Assembly (NCBI GenBank): GCA_002393735.1
Contig: DGTK01000015.1
Coordinates: 161,431 to 225,430 of the forward strand
Length of the DNA: 64,000 nt
DNA from: Lachnospiraceae bacterium UBA4338
Lineage (GTDB): Bacteria > Bacillota > Clostridia > Lachnospirales > Lachnospiraceae
Reading direction: 5' to 3'
Positions 1 through 8,670 of the stretch are shown here, piece by piece (position 1 is the stretch's first letter; the number at the start of each line of letters is the position of its first letter). Below the pieces are notes generated by a model. It did no database searches, was not told the origin of the DNA, and was given only the letters and a program-made list of their open reading frames with translations. A program made the position numbers and the translations under genes.

Positions 1-156
1 CATCCACATGGTGGTGGTGAAGGTAAGACTGGTATCGGTCGTTCCGGTCCATGTACACCTTGGGGTAAGCCAGCTTTGGGTCTTAAGACCAGAAAGAAGA
101 AGAAAGCTTCTAATAAGCTTATCGTAAGAAGAAGAGATGGTCGTGCTATTAAATAA
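1..156 (+). CDS. rplB: 50S ribosomal protein L2, C-terminal fragment (cut by window edge)
   Basis: The window opens inside this gene; the last 51 codons and the TAA stop are present. The visible part carries the conserved HPHGGG and the GKTGIGR/PWGKPALG tail of L2, which lies near the peptidyl-transferase centre of the 50S subunit. rpsS follows after 26 nt with its own ribosome binding site, the usual S10-operon order rplB-rpsS-rplV. Identification is secure; the N-terminal part lies outside the window. Confidence 0.97.
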   Translation, partial: HPHGGGEGKTGIGRSGPCTPWGKPALGLKTRKKKKASNKLIVRRRDGRAIK

Positions 157-182
157 GCACACTGATTGATAAGGAGGAAAAA

Positions 183-464
183 ATGGCTAGATCGTTAAAA
201 AAAGGACCTTTTGCTGATGCAAGCTTACTTAAGAAGATTGACGAAATGAATGCATCTGGCAATAAGCAAGTTATAAAGACATGGTCTCGTCGTTCTACAA
301 TATTCCCATCATTTGTAGGACATACAATTGCAGTACATGACGGAAGAAAGCATGTTCCTGTATATGTAGTAGAAGATATGGTAGGACATAAGTTAGGCGA
401 GTTCGTTGCAACCAGAACTTTTAGAGGTCATGGTAAAGACGAAAAGAAGTCTAAAGTTAAATAA
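183..464 (+). CDS. rpsS: 30S ribosomal protein S19
   Basis: 93 residues, the normal length of S19, starting MARSLKKGPF and carrying the VGHKLGEF and RTFRGH segments of the family. It binds the 30S head beside S13 and contacts tRNA and the 50S bridge. AAGGAGG lies 7-8 nt before the ATG. It sits between rplB and rplV in the S10 operon. The basic C-terminal tail is typical. Confidence 0.98.
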   Translation: MARSLKKGPFADASLLKKIDEMNASGNKQVIKTWSRRSTIFPSFVGHTIAVHDGRKHVPVYVVEDMVGHKLGEFVATRTFRGHGKDEKKSKVK

Positions 465-490
465 GATAATAAGGAAGGAGGTTTTAATCC

Positions 491-889
491 ATGGAAGAGA
501 ATAAAGTATTAAGCAGATCTAAATATAAAAGAGAGAGAAATGCTAACAACAAGGAAACAAGACCAACTGCTAAGTTATCTTATGCAAGAGTTTCCGTACA
601 GAAGGCATGCTTCGTACTCGATGCCATCAGAGGCAAAGATGTGAATACTGCTCTTGCTATCTTAGAGTACAATCCAAGATATGCATCAGCAATCATTAAG
701 AAGCTGCTTCAGTCAGCAATCGCAAATGCTGAGAACAACAACAATATGGACGTTAACAAGTTATATATTGCTGAGTGTTATGCTAACAAAGGACCAACAA
801 TGAAAAGAATCAGACCAAGAGCACAGGGCAGAGCTTACAGAATCGAAAAGAGAATGAGCCACATTACAATCGTGCTTGACGAAAGATAG
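491..889 (+). CDS. rplV: 50S ribosomal protein L22
   Basis: 132 residues. The L22 core (ARVSVQKACFVLDAIRG, then the long beta-hairpin ending KRIRPRAQGRAYRI) is clear; this hairpin lines the peptide exit tunnel and is where macrolide-resistance changes occur in other species. The protein has about 20 extra charged residues (rich in K, R, N and E) at the N terminus compared with the roughly 110-residue norm. A strong AAGGAGG precedes the ATG. It ends 10 nt before rpsC, so the two are cotranscribed. Confidence 0.97.
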   Translation: MEENKVLSRSKYKRERNANNKETRPTAKLSYARVSVQKACFVLDAIRGKDVNTALAILEYNPRYASAIIKKLLQSAIANAENNNNMDVNKLYIAECYANKGPTMKRIRPRAQGRAYRIEKRMSHITIVLDER

Positions 890-899
890 GAGGAAATAA

Positions 900-1562
900 A
901 TGGGACAGAAAGTTAATCCTCATGGAATAAGAGTTGGTGTAATTAAGGATTGGGACTCAAAATGGTATGCAGATGCTGATTTTGCTGATTTGTTAGTAGA
1001 GGACTATAACATCAGAAAGTTCCTTAAGAAGAAATTATACCAGGCAGGAGTAAGCAGAGTAGAGATCGAGAGATCAGCTGCTAACAAGATTACAATAAGT
1101 GTATACGCTGCTAAGATCGGTATCATCATCGGTAAGGGTGGCGCTGACATTGAGAAGACAAGAGCACAGCTTGAGAAGATGACAGGCAAGAATGTTAAGA
1201 TCGATGTTAAGGAAGTTAATAAGCCGGATGCAGATGCACAGCTTGTTGCTGAAAACATCGCTGCTCAGCTTGAAGGCCGTGTGGCATTCCGTAGAGCAAT
1301 GCGTTCCTCAATGACAAGAACAATGAGAACCGGAGAAGTTCAGGGTATTAAGGCTTCTGTATCAGGAAGACTTGGTGGCGCTGATATGGCTCGTTCAGAG
1401 ACATACTCAGAGGGTACCATTCCTCTTCAGACATTAAGAGCCAATATCGATTATGGATTCGCTGAAGCCGATACAACATACGGTAAACTCGGTGTTAAAG
1501 TATGGATTTACAAAGGCGAAGTTCTTCCCGTAAAGAATAATCAGGAAGGAAGTGATAAATAA
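900..1562 (+). CDS. rpsC: 30S ribosomal protein S3
   Basis: 220 residues starting MGQKVNPHGIR, the family signature. A KH domain with the GIIIGKGG loop lies near residues 75-85, and the C-terminal S3 domain ends in GVKVWIYKGE. S3 lies at the mRNA entry channel and forms the helicase face with S4 and S5. The stop codon overlaps the rplP start as TAATG, which suggests translational coupling. Confidence 0.98.
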   Translation: MGQKVNPHGIRVGVIKDWDSKWYADADFADLLVEDYNIRKFLKKKLYQAGVSRVEIERSAANKITISVYAAKIGIIIGKGGADIEKTRAQLEKMTGKNVKIDVKEVNKPDADAQLVAENIAAQLEGRVAFRRAMRSSMTRTMRTGEVQGIKASVSGRLGGADMARSETYSEGTIPLQTLRANIDYGFAEADTTYGKLGVKVWIYKGEVLPVKNNQEGSDK

Positions 1563-1999
1563 TGTTAATGCCAAAAAGAGTAAAAAGACGTAAACAGTTC
1601 CGTGGCTCCATGAGAGGTAAAGCATCTCGTGGTAACACAATCACTTATGGTGAATTCGGTATCGTGGCAACAGAGCCTTGCTGGATTAAATCAAATCAGA
1701 TTGAAGCAGCCCGTGTTGCTATGACAAGATACATTAAGCGTGGTGGACAGGTATGGATCAAAATCTTCCCTGATAAGCCAGTTACAGCTAAGCCTGCAGA
1801 AACTCGTATGGGTTCCGGTAAAGGATCTGTAGAGTACTGGGTAGCAGTAGTTAAACCAGGCAGAGTAATGTTTGAAATCGCCGGCGTAAGCGAAGAGGTA
1901 GCTAGAGAGGCTCTTCGTCTTGCTTCTCATAAACTTCCTTGCAAATGCAAGATAGTTTCAAAGGCAGACTTGGAAGGTGGTGTGGCAAATGAAGACTAA
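1562..1999 (+). CDS. rplP: 50S ribosomal protein L16
   Basis: 145 residues starting MLMPKRVKRRKQFRG, as in other Firmicutes. The first ATG (overlapping the rpsC stop) is preferred because the AAGGAAG sequence is about 9 nt away, against about 15 nt for the ATG two codons later. L16 helps position the tRNA acceptor arms in the A site. The GSGKGSVEYWVA and KLPCKCKI segments are visible. Its 3' end overlaps the start of rpmC by 11 nt. Confidence 0.97.
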   Translation: MLMPKRVKRRKQFRGSMRGKASRGNTITYGEFGIVATEPCWIKSNQIEAARVAMTRYIKRGGQVWIKIFPDKPVTAKPAETRMGSGKGSVEYWVAVVKPGRVMFEIAGVSEEVAREALRLASHKLPCKCKIVSKADLEGGVANED

Positions 2000-2198
2000 T
2001 AAGTATGTTGAAGAATTAAAGACCAAATCCACTGAAGAATTAGCACAGGCATTAACTGATGCTAAAAAGGAACTTTTCAATTTGAGATTTCAGAATGCTA
2101 CAAATCAGTTAGATAACACAGCAAGAATCAAAGAAGTTCGTAAGAATATCGCAAGAATTCAGACTGTTATAACTGCTAAGAGCGCTGAACAAGCCTAA
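1989..2198 (+). CDS. rpmC: 50S ribosomal protein L29
   Basis: 69 residues, two helices, with the family pattern of ELxxxSxEEL followed by LFNLRFQxATxQL. L29 binds near the exit tunnel beside L23 and is a docking point for SRP and trigger factor in other bacteria. The start at 1989 is chosen over the upstream GTG because GGAAGG lies at a suitable distance and homologues start MKxxK. The start codon lies inside the end of rplP, so translation is probably coupled. Confidence 0.96.
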   Translation: MKTNKYVEELKTKSTEELAQALTDAKKELFNLRFQNATNQLDNTARIKEVRKNIARIQTVITAKSAEQA

Positions 2199-2230
2199 GA
2201 ATGGCCTCAGAATTGGGAAAGGAGTAAGAA

Positions 2231-2485
2231 GTGGAAAGAAATTTAAGAAAGTCCCGTACCGGTAAGGTAACGAGCAATAAAATGGATAAAACAATCGTGG
2301 TTGCAGTAGAGAATCATGTTAAGCATCCTTTATATGGCAAGATCGTTAAGAAGACATATAAACTTAAAGCACATGACGAGAAGAATGAATGCAACATTGG
2401 CGATACAGTTAGAGTAGTTGAAACTAGACCATTATCTAAAGATAAGAGATGGAGATTAGCGGAGATTATCGAGAGAGCTAAATAA
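2231..2485 (+). CDS. rpsQ: 30S ribosomal protein S17
   Basis: 84 residues, normal for S17, with GKVTSNKMDKTIVV and the later RPLSKDKRW segment of this OB-fold protein, a primary binder of 16S rRNA. Translation starts at GTG behind GGAAAGGAG. It is the usual neighbour of rpmC and rplN. Confidence 0.97.
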   Translation: MERNLRKSRTGKVTSNKMDKTIVVAVENHVKHPLYGKIVKKTYKLKAHDEKNECNIGDTVRVVETRPLSKDKRWRLAEIIERAK

Positions 2486-2529
2486 TATTGCATGATAACC
2501 TAAGTTAGATTTAGGAAAGGAGAATGAAC

Positions 2530-2898
2530 ATGGTTCAGCAGGAAACAAGGTTGAAGGTTGCTGATAACACAGGTGCTAAGGAACTTTTATGTATCCGTGT
2601 TGTTGGCGGTTCAACAAGAAGATATGCAAATATTGGTGATGTAATCATTGCTAGTGTCAAAGATGCAACACCAGGCGGCGTTGTTAAAAAAGGCGACGTT
2701 GTAAAGGCTGTAGTAGTTCGTTCTGTTAAGGGCGCTCGTCGTAAAGACGGTTCTTATATCAGATTCGATGAGAATGCAGCAGTAATTATTAAGGATGACA
2801 AGACCCCAAGAGGAACACGTATCTTTGGGCCTGTAGCCAGAGAGCTTCGTGAGAAACAGTTTATGAAGATTGTTTCTTTAGCTCCTGAAGTATTATAA
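2530..2898 (+). CDS. rplN: 50S ribosomal protein L14
   Basis: 122 residues with the L14 core QQETRLKVADNTGAKEL and ending SLAPEVL. L14 forms intersubunit bridges and is the docking site of the silencing factor RsfS in other bacteria. Two ATGs are six bases apart; the second (2530) is about 9 nt from AGGAG while the first is only about 3 nt away, so 2530 is chosen. Confidence 0.97.
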   Translation: MVQQETRLKVADNTGAKELLCIRVVGGSTRRYANIGDVIIASVKDATPGGVVKKGDVVKAVVVRSVKGARRKDGSYIRFDENAAVIIKDDKTPRGTRIFGPVARELREKQFMKIVSLAPEVL

Positions 2899-2911
2899 GG
2901 AGGCGAAGAAA

Positions 2912-3223
2912 ATGTCAATGATGAAGATTAAAAAAGGCGATACAGTTAAGGTTATCGCAGGAAGTTCAAACGGTAAGGAAGGCAAAGTACTTTCAGTTGA
3001 TCACAAGAACTCAAAGGTTGTAGTTGAAGGTGTTAACGTTGTTACTAAGCATTCCAAACCATCAGCAGGTAATCCTAACGGTGGAATTATTAACAAGGAA
3101 GCTCCTATTGACGCATCTAATGTTATGTATCTTCATAAGGGTCAGCCTACTAAGGTGGGCTTCAAGGTTGAAGGCGACAAGAAAGTTAGATATGCTAAGT
3201 CAACAGGTGATGTTATTGATTAA
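2912..3223 (+). CDS. rplX: 50S ribosomal protein L24
   Basis: 103 residues with an N-terminal KOW motif (KKGDTVKVIAGSSNGKEG) and the HSKPS and KEAPIDASNVM segments that define L24, an assembly initiator that binds the 5' end of 23S rRNA. AAGGAGG lies before the ATG, 14 nt after rplN. The other long frame at 3024-3227 is a shadow of this gene. Confidence 0.97.
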   Translation: MSMMKIKKGDTVKVIAGSSNGKEGKVLSVDHKNSKVVVEGVNVVTKHSKPSAGNPNGGIINKEAPIDASNVMYLHKGQPTKVGFKVEGDKKVRYAKSTGDVID

Positions 3224-3251
3224 TTAATTCTTAAAGAAGGAGGACCTAACG

Positions 3252-3794
3252 TTGAGTAGTAGACTTAAAGATTTATATAATAATGAAATCGCCGGCGAAA
3301 TGCAGAAGAAGTTCGGTTATAAGAATGTAATGCAGATCCCTAAGCTTGATAAGATCGTTATCAACATGGGTGTAGGCGAAGCTAAGGAAAACGCTAAGGC
3401 TCTTGAGATGGCAATTAAGGATATGGAAACTATTACAGGCCAGAAGGCTGTTGTAACAAAGGCTAAAAACTCAGTTGCTAACTTCAAGATCAGAGAAGGT
3501 CAGAGTATAGGATGTAAGGTAACACTTCGTGGTGATAAGATGTATGAGTTCTTAGACAGACTTGTTAATCTTGCACTTCCTCGTGTACGTGACTTCAGAG
3601 GCGTTAACCCTAATTCTTTTGATGGTAGAGGAAACTATGCACTTGGTATTAAAGAGCAGATTATCTTCCCTGAGATTGAATATGATAAGGTAGATAAGGT
3701 CAGAGGTATGGATGTTATCTTCGTTACAACTGCAAAGACAGACGAAGAAGCAAGAGAACTCCTTAGACTTTTCAATATGCCATTCGCAAAGTAA
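3252..3794 (+). CDS. rplE: 50S ribosomal protein L5
   Basis: 180 residues, the normal L5 length. It carries KLDKIVINMGVGEA, the GQKAVVTKAKNSVANFKIREG segment and the GRGNYALGIKEQIIFPE motif. L5 is part of the 5S rRNA particle with L18 and L25. The start is a TTG eight bases after GGAGG; no ATG is available in a better place, and homologues begin at this point. Rare starts are also used for rpsQ and rpmJ in this cluster. Confidence 0.97.
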   Translation: MSSRLKDLYNNEIAGEMQKKFGYKNVMQIPKLDKIVINMGVGEAKENAKALEMAIKDMETITGQKAVVTKAKNSVANFKIREGQSIGCKVTLRGDKMYEFLDRLVNLALPRVRDFRGVNPNSFDGRGNYALGIKEQIIFPEIEYDKVDKVRGMDVIFVTTAKTDEEARELLRLFNMPFAK

Positions 3795-3825
3795 TTGTTA
3801 ACGGAATTAAAGGAGGTAATGATTC

Positions 3826-4011
3826 ATGGCTAAAACAGCAATGAAAATCAAACAGCAGCGTAAGCCTAAATTTGAAGTCAGAGAATACAATCGTTGTAAG
3901 ATCTGTGGCCGTCCTCATGCATATTTAAGAAAATATGGCATCTGCCGTATTTGCTTTAGAGAATTGGCATATAAAGGTCAGATTCCAGGCGTGAAGAAAG
4001 CTAGCTGGTAA
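3826..4011 (+). CDS. rpsZ: 30S ribosomal protein S14, zinc-binding (type Z) form
   Basis: 61 residues with a four-cysteine zinc site, C24-x2-C27 and C40-x2-C43, which marks the short zinc-dependent S14 (called rpsN or rpsZ). It ends in the conserved KKASW. S14 is needed for assembly of the 30S head. Species with this form often keep a zinc-free paralogue elsewhere for zinc limitation; none is in this window. AAGGAGG precedes the start. Confidence 0.97.
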   Translation: MAKTAMKIKQQRKPKFEVREYNRCKICGRPHAYLRKYGICRICFRELAYKGQIPGVKKASW

Positions 4012-4034
4012 GAAGATTAAAAGGAGGCAATAAA

Positions 4035-4436
4035 ATGACAATGAGCGATCCTATTGCAGATATGCTTACAAGAATTCGTAACGCAAACGCTGCAAAGCAT
4101 GATACAGTAGATGTTTCAGCATCAAAGATGAAAATCGCAATTGCTAAAATCCTCTTAGATGAAGGATATATCGAGAACTACGAACTTGTAGAGAGCGGTA
4201 ATTTTAGCAATATTCATATTACACTTAAGTATGGCGATACAAAGAATGACAAGATCATCACAGGTCTTAAGAAGATTTCCAAGCCAGGACTTAGAGTATA
4301 TGCAAGCAAGGATGAATTACCAAGAGTATTAGGCGGACTTGGTATTGCTATCATCTCAACTAACAAAGGCGTTATCACTGATAAGGAAGCCAGAAAGTTG
4401 AATGTTGGCGGCGAAGTATTAGCATTTATTTGGTAA
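4035..4436 (+). CDS. rpsH: 30S ribosomal protein S8
   Basis: 133 residues starting MTMSDPIADMLTRIRNA and ending with the GGEVLAFIW typical of S8. It binds the central domain of 16S rRNA and in Escherichia coli also represses the spc operon by binding its mRNA; whether that holds here cannot be judged. AAAGGAGG is well placed before the ATG. Confidence 0.98.
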   Translation: MTMSDPIADMLTRIRNANAAKHDTVDVSASKMKIAIAKILLDEGYIENYELVESGNFSNIHITLKYGDTKNDKIITGLKKISKPGLRVYASKDELPRVLGGLGIAIISTNKGVITDKEARKLNVGGEVLAFIW

Positions 4437-4466
4437 TTTGATTTAATATTTTAAGGAGGTACGGGC

Positions 4467-5006
4467 ATGTCACGTATAGGAAGAATGCCAATCGCAATAC
4501 CTGCAGGCGTAACTGTTGATATTGCAGAAAATAACACAGTGACTGTAAAAGGTCCAAAGGGTACTTTAACCAGAACCCTTCCGACAGAGATGGAAATTAA
4601 GCTTGAAGGTGCAGAAGTAGCAGTTTCAAGACCTAACGACCTTAAGAAGATGAAATCTCTTCATGGTCTTACTAGAACACTTATTAACAACATGGTAATT
4701 GGTGTTACTCAGGGTTTCGAGAAGAAACTTGAAGTAAACGGTGTAGGTTACAAAGCTTCTAAGAGCGGTAACAAGTTAGTCCTTAACTTAGGATATTCTC
4801 ATCCGGTAGAGATGATTGATCCTGAAGGTATTGAATCTGTAGTAGATGGTAACAATATTACAGTTAAGGGTATTGATAAAGAAAAAGTTGGCCAATATGC
4901 AGCCGAGATCAGAGACAAGAGAAGACCTGAACCATACAAGGGTAAAGGTATTAAGTATGTTGATGAGACTATCAGACGCAAAGTTGGTAAGACTGGTAAG
5001 AAATAA
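4467..5006 (+). CDS. rplF: 50S ribosomal protein L6
   Basis: 179 residues starting MSRIGRMPIAIP, with the two similar alpha/beta domains of L6 and the C-terminal RRPEPYKGKGIKY motif that contacts the sarcin-ricin loop region. Spacing to rpsH and rplR is 30 and 20 nt, within one transcription unit. Confidence 0.98.
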   Translation: MSRIGRMPIAIPAGVTVDIAENNTVTVKGPKGTLTRTLPTEMEIKLEGAEVAVSRPNDLKKMKSLHGLTRTLINNMVIGVTQGFEKKLEVNGVGYKASKSGNKLVLNLGYSHPVEMIDPEGIESVVDGNNITVKGIDKEKVGQYAAEIRDKRRPEPYKGKGIKYVDETIRRKVGKTGKK

Positions 5007-5026
5007 GGGATAAGGAGAGTATAAAA

Positions 5027-5395
5027 ATGGTTAGTAAAGAATCAAGACAAGAAGTACGTGCTAAAAAGCATATGAAAATACGTAACCGTTTCAGCGGAAC
5101 TGCTGAAAGACCACGCTTAGCTGTCTTCAGAAGCAACAATCATATGTATGCTCAAGTTATCGACGATACAGTCGGAAACACACTTGTATCTGCATCAACA
5201 CTTGATAAGGATGTTAAAGCTGAGCTCACAAAAACTAATGATGTGGAAGCAGCAGCATATCTTGGTAAGGTAATTGCTAAGAAGGCACTTGATAAAGGCA
5301 TTACAACAGTTGTCTTTGACAGAGGCGGCTTTATATATCAAGGTAAGATTGCAGCATTAGCTGAAGCAGCCAGAGAAGCTGGCTTAGAATTCTAG
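5027..5395 (+). CDS. rplR: 50S ribosomal protein L18
   Basis: 122 residues with the L18 pattern: basic N terminus, GTAERPRLAVFRSNNHMYAQ, and the terminal GKIAALAEAAREAGLEF. L18 binds 5S rRNA with L5. AAGGAGA before the start; 16 nt to rpsE. Confidence 0.98.
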   Translation: MVSKESRQEVRAKKHMKIRNRFSGTAERPRLAVFRSNNHMYAQVIDDTVGNTLVSASTLDKDVKAELTKTNDVEAAAYLGKVIAKKALDKGITTVVFDRGGFIYQGKIAALAEAAREAGLEF

Positions 5396-5411
5396 GAAAG
5401 GAAGTATAAAT

Positions 5412-5921
5412 ATGAAACGTACAATCATAGATCCAAGCCAGTTTGAATTACAGGACAAAGTAGTTACTATTAAAAGAGTTACAAAGACCACAAAGGGTGG
5501 TCGTAACATGAGATTTACAGCACTTGTTGTTGTAGGTGATGGTAACGGTCATGTAGGCGCAGGCTTAGGTAAAGCAGCAGAAATTCCAGAAGCTACACGT
5601 AAAGCTAAACAGGATGCCATGAAGCATCTTATCAACGTAGCAATGGATGAGAACAATAGTATCACACATGATTTTATTGGAAAGTATGGATCAGCCAATG
5701 TTCTTCTTAAGAAGGCTCCAGACGGTACTGGTATCATCGCTGGTGGTCCAGCCAGAATCGTATGTGAGTTAGCTGGTATCAAGAATATCAGAACTAAGTC
5801 ACTTGGCTCAAATAATAAGCAGAACGTAGTTTTAGCTGTTATTGATGGTTTAAGCCAGCTTAAGAGCCCTGAAGAAGTAGCCAGAAATCGTGGTAAATCA
5901 GTAGAAGAAATTTTAGGATAA
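5412..5921 (+). CDS. rpsE: 30S ribosomal protein S5
   Basis: 169 residues. The double-stranded-RNA-binding N-terminal domain (RVTKTTKGGRNMRF, then GDGNGHVGAGLGKA) and the C-terminal domain with LLKKAPDGTGIIAGG are clear. S5 acts in decoding accuracy with S4; the loop around GGRN is where spectinomycin-resistance changes arise in other species. The long reverse-strand frame across it is a shadow. Confidence 0.98.
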   Translation: MKRTIIDPSQFELQDKVVTIKRVTKTTKGGRNMRFTALVVVGDGNGHVGAGLGKAAEIPEATRKAKQDAMKHLINVAMDENNSITHDFIGKYGSANVLLKKAPDGTGIIAGGPARIVCELAGIKNIRTKSLGSNNKQNVVLAVIDGLSQLKSPEEVARNRGKSVEEILG

Positions 5922-5939
5922 TTCGAAAGGAGTCTTAAA

Positions 5940-6125
5940 ATGGCAGACAAAATGTTAAAAATTACATTAGTTAAGTCCCCAATTGGTGCTGTTCCAAAAC
6001 ATAAGAAGACTGTAGAAGCTATGGGTCTTCGTAAGGTTAATAAAACAGTTTTATTGCCAGATAATGCAGCAACTAGAGGACAGATTCAACAAATAGGCTA
6101 CATGCTTAAGGTTGAAGAAGCATAA
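5940..6125 (+). CDS. rpmD: 50S ribosomal protein L30
   Basis: 61 residues, typical of bacterial L30, with KITLVKSPIGA and GLRKVNKTV. AAAGGAG before the ATG, 18 nt after rpsE and 21 nt before rplO. Confidence 0.97.
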   Translation: MADKMLKITLVKSPIGAVPKHKKTVEAMGLRKVNKTVLLPDNAATRGQIQQIGYMLKVEEA

Positions 6126-6146
6126 GCTTAAGGAAGGAGAGTCATA

Positions 6147-6590
6147 ATGGAATTATCTAATTTACATCCTGCAGAAGGATCAAAGCATAGTGATAATTTT
6201 AGAAGAGGACGTGGTCACGGTTCAGGCAATGGCAAGACAGCTGGTAAGGGACATAAAGGTCAGAAGGCTCGTTCTGGAGCACCTAGAATCGGTTTCGAAG
6301 GTGGTCAGATGCCTCTTTACAGACGTATTCCTAAGAGAGGATTTAAGAATAGGAATACTCTTGATATCGTAGCTATCAATGTAAGTGCTCTTGAGAATAA
6401 ATTCGAAAACGGTGACGTTGTAGATGCTGAGAGCTTACTTGCAAAGGGCGTTATTAAAAATGCAAGAGACGGCGTTAAGATCTTAGGTATGGGCGACTTA
6501 AGCAAGAAGCTTACAGTTAAGGCTCTTGCAGTTTCTGAAACAGCTAAAGAGAAGATTGAAGCAGCAGGTGGTAGCGTAGAGGTAATCTAA
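6147..6590 (+). CDS. rplO: 50S ribosomal protein L15
   Basis: 147 residues, with the glycine- and lysine-rich N-terminal arm (RGRGHGSGNGKTAGKGHKGQ) that threads into 23S rRNA, GGQMPLYRRIPKRGF, and a globular end. The last A of the stop codon is the first base of the secY ATG (TAATG), so the two are probably coupled. Confidence 0.98.
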   Translation: MELSNLHPAEGSKHSDNFRRGRGHGSGNGKTAGKGHKGQKARSGAPRIGFEGGQMPLYRRIPKRGFKNRNTLDIVAINVSALENKFENGDVVDAESLLAKGVIKNARDGVKILGMGDLSKKLTVKALAVSETAKEKIEAAGGSVEVI

Positions 6591-7906
6591 TGTTTAAAAC
6601 ATTCATTAATGCTTTTAAAATTAAAGACATCAGAAAAAAACTGTTCTTTACATTTTTAATGCTTATAGTGATTAGATTAGGTTGCCAGATCCCTGCTCCT
6701 GGTGTAAATCAGGAATATATCGCTGAGATAATGAAACATCTCTTTGGTGAAGAAGGTCAGGGAATATTCGGAGCTTTTACCGGTGGTTCATTTGAAAAAA
6801 TGACCATACTGGCACTTAATATTACACCGTACATTACATCTTCAATTATTATGCAGCTCCTTACAATTGCTATTCCAAAACTTGAGGAAATGCAAAAAGA
6901 AGGTGAAGACGGACGTAAGAAAATTGCTTCTATTACGAGATATGTAACTGTTGGTTTAGCACTTATCGAATCAGGTGCCATGGCTATCGGCTTTGGTGCA
7001 TCAGGATTCTTAAATGAGTACAATGTGCTCAGCGTTGTTACTGTTATTGCAGCAATGACAGCAGGTAGTGCTTTTCTTATGTGGATAGGTGAAAGAATTA
7101 ATGAGAATGGTGTGGGAAACGGTATCAGTATCGTACTTACAATCAATATCATCTCTTCATTCCCACAGGATGTTAAATCTCTGTATGAACAGTTTATGAA
7201 GGGTAAAACCATTCCTGTCCAGGTACTTGCAGCAGTAATTATTATTGCAGTAGTTCTGGCAGTTGTAGTTCTTGTTATATATCTTAGTGATGGTATTCGT
7301 AAGATTCCGGTTCAGTATGCTAAGAGAATACAGGGCAATAAGATGATGGGCGGTAACTCAAGCCATATTCCGCTTAAGATCAATACAGCAGGTGTTATTC
7401 CTGTAATCTTTGCTTCATCATTATTCCAGTTCCCTATTATTATTTCCAACGTTGTTGGTTATAAGGGTAACGGCTGGTGGAGCCAGATACTTAAAGGCTT
7501 GAATTCCAATTACTGGTTTAATACAGATAAATGGATATATACCATAGGAGTTCTGGTGTATATAGCACTTATAGTAGCTTTTGCTTACTTCTATACATCA
7601 ATTACTTTCAATCCTATGGAAGTAGCCAACAATCTGAAAAAGTCCGGCGGATTTATCCCAGGTGTTCGTCCTGGTAAGCCGACTTCAGAATACCTTGACG
7701 GAGTACTTAATTATATAGTATTCATCGGTGCAGTTGGACTTAGTATTGTATCAATTATCCCTTATATCTTTAACGGATTATTTGGTGCACAGGTTTCCTT
7801 CGGTGGTACAAGTATTATCATCGTAGTCAGTGTTATCATTGAAACTGTTAAGCAGGTTGAGTCACAGATGTTGGTTAGAAATTATAAAGGATTTCTTAAT
7901 GATTAA
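6590..7906 (+). CDS. secY: Protein translocase subunit SecY
   Basis: 438 residues with ten hydrophobic segments, the channel-forming subunit of the SecYEG translocon in the cytoplasmic membrane. Recognisable points are the N-terminal KDIRKKLFFTFLML, the plug region after residue 55 (FGAFTGGSFEKMTILALNITPYI) and the cytosolic loop GGFIPGVRPGKPT before the last transmembrane pairs. Its start overlaps the rplO stop. Its partner ATPase gene secA starts at 61726 in the same window. Confidence 0.98.
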   Translation: MFKTFINAFKIKDIRKKLFFTFLMLIVIRLGCQIPAPGVNQEYIAEIMKHLFGEEGQGIFGAFTGGSFEKMTILALNITPYITSSIIMQLLTIAIPKLEEMQKEGEDGRKKIASITRYVTVGLALIESGAMAIGFGASGFLNEYNVLSVVTVIAAMTAGSAFLMWIGERINENGVGNGISIVLTINIISSFPQDVKSLYEQFMKGKTIPVQVLAAVIIIAVVLAVVVLVIYLSDGIRKIPVQYAKRIQGNKMMGGNSSHIPLKINTAGVIPVIFASSLFQFPIIISNVVGYKGNGWWSQILKGLNSNYWFNTDKWIYTIGVLVYIALIVAFAYFYTSITFNPMEVANNLKKSGGFIPGVRPGKPTSEYLDGVLNYIVFIGAVGLSIVSIIPYIFNGLFGAQVSFGGTSIIIVVSVIIETVKQVESQMLVRNYKGFLND

Positions 7907-8013
7907 CATTTAAGGTCAGATAGGGCACATCTTAAATAAGGTGTGTCTTATCGTGCCTAATGAAGACAGGTAACTATTGGGGTTTGACGGGTTATAATTA
8001 GGAGATTAAAAAT
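7907..8013 (+). promoter_or_regulatory. secY-adk spacer with hairpin and -10-like box
   Basis: A 107-nt gap, long for this operon. AGGGCAC (near 7922) can pair with GTGCCT (near 7953) around an inner imperfect stem, but no T-run follows, so it is not a clear terminator. A TATAAT lies at 7993-7998, without a convincing -35. This may be an internal promoter for adk-map, but the support is weak. Confidence 0.3.
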
Positions 8014-8658
8014 ATGAAAATTATTATGCTTGGAGCACCGGGTGCAGGTAAAGGAACACAGGCCAAAATGATTGCCGAGAAGTACATGATACCACACATT
8101 TCAACCGGTGATATTTTTAGAGCGAATATAAAAGAAGGAACAGAGCTTGGTAAACAGGCTAAGGAATATATGGATAAGGGACAGCTTGTACCTGATTCAT
8201 TAACCGTTAATCTTTTGTTGGACAGGGTGGCAAAAGATGATTGTAAGAACGGATATGTTCTTGATGGATTCCCAAGAACAATTCCTCAGGCTGAAGTACT
8301 TGATGAGGCTCTTTCCAAGCTTGGAGAAAATATAGATTATGCAATAGATGTTGATGTCCCTGATGAAAACATCATTAACAGAATGTCAGGCAGAAGAGCA
8401 TGTGTAACATGTGGAGCTACATATCATCTTAAACATATTCCACCAAAGAAAGAGGGAATATGCGATAAGTGCGGATCAGAACTTATCCTTCGTGATGATG
8501 ATAAGCCTGAAACAGTTAAAAAGAGACTGGATGTATATCATGAACAGACTCAGCCATTAATTGATTATTATACCAACAAAGGTATTCTTAAAACAGTTGA
8601 TGGTACAAAAGATATGCTGGAAGTATTCGGGGATATTGTTTCGATTCTTGGAAATTAG
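8014..8658 (+). CDS. adk: Adenylate kinase (zinc-lid type)
   Basis: 214 residues. Catalyses ATP + AMP to 2 ADP in the cytosol. The P-loop GAPGAGKGTQ lies at residues 7-16, the AMP-binding STGDIFR near 31-37 and the DGFPRT motif near 85. The lid domain carries four cysteines as CxxC...CxxC (CVTCG and CDKCG), the structural zinc site of many Gram-positive enzymes. Conserved gene order secY-adk-map. Confidence 0.98.
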   Translation: MKIIMLGAPGAGKGTQAKMIAEKYMIPHISTGDIFRANIKEGTELGKQAKEYMDKGQLVPDSLTVNLLLDRVAKDDCKNGYVLDGFPRTIPQAEVLDEALSKLGENIDYAIDVDVPDENIINRMSGRRACVTCGATYHLKHIPPKKEGICDKCGSELILRDDDKPETVKKRLDVYHEQTQPLIDYYTNKGILKTVDGTKDMLEVFGDIVSILGN

Positions 8659-8670
8659 AGGTGAAATAAT

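Noticed and set aside
5549..5950. 133-codon reverse frame across rpsE
   Set aside because: Fully antisense to rpsE; no motifs or RBS.
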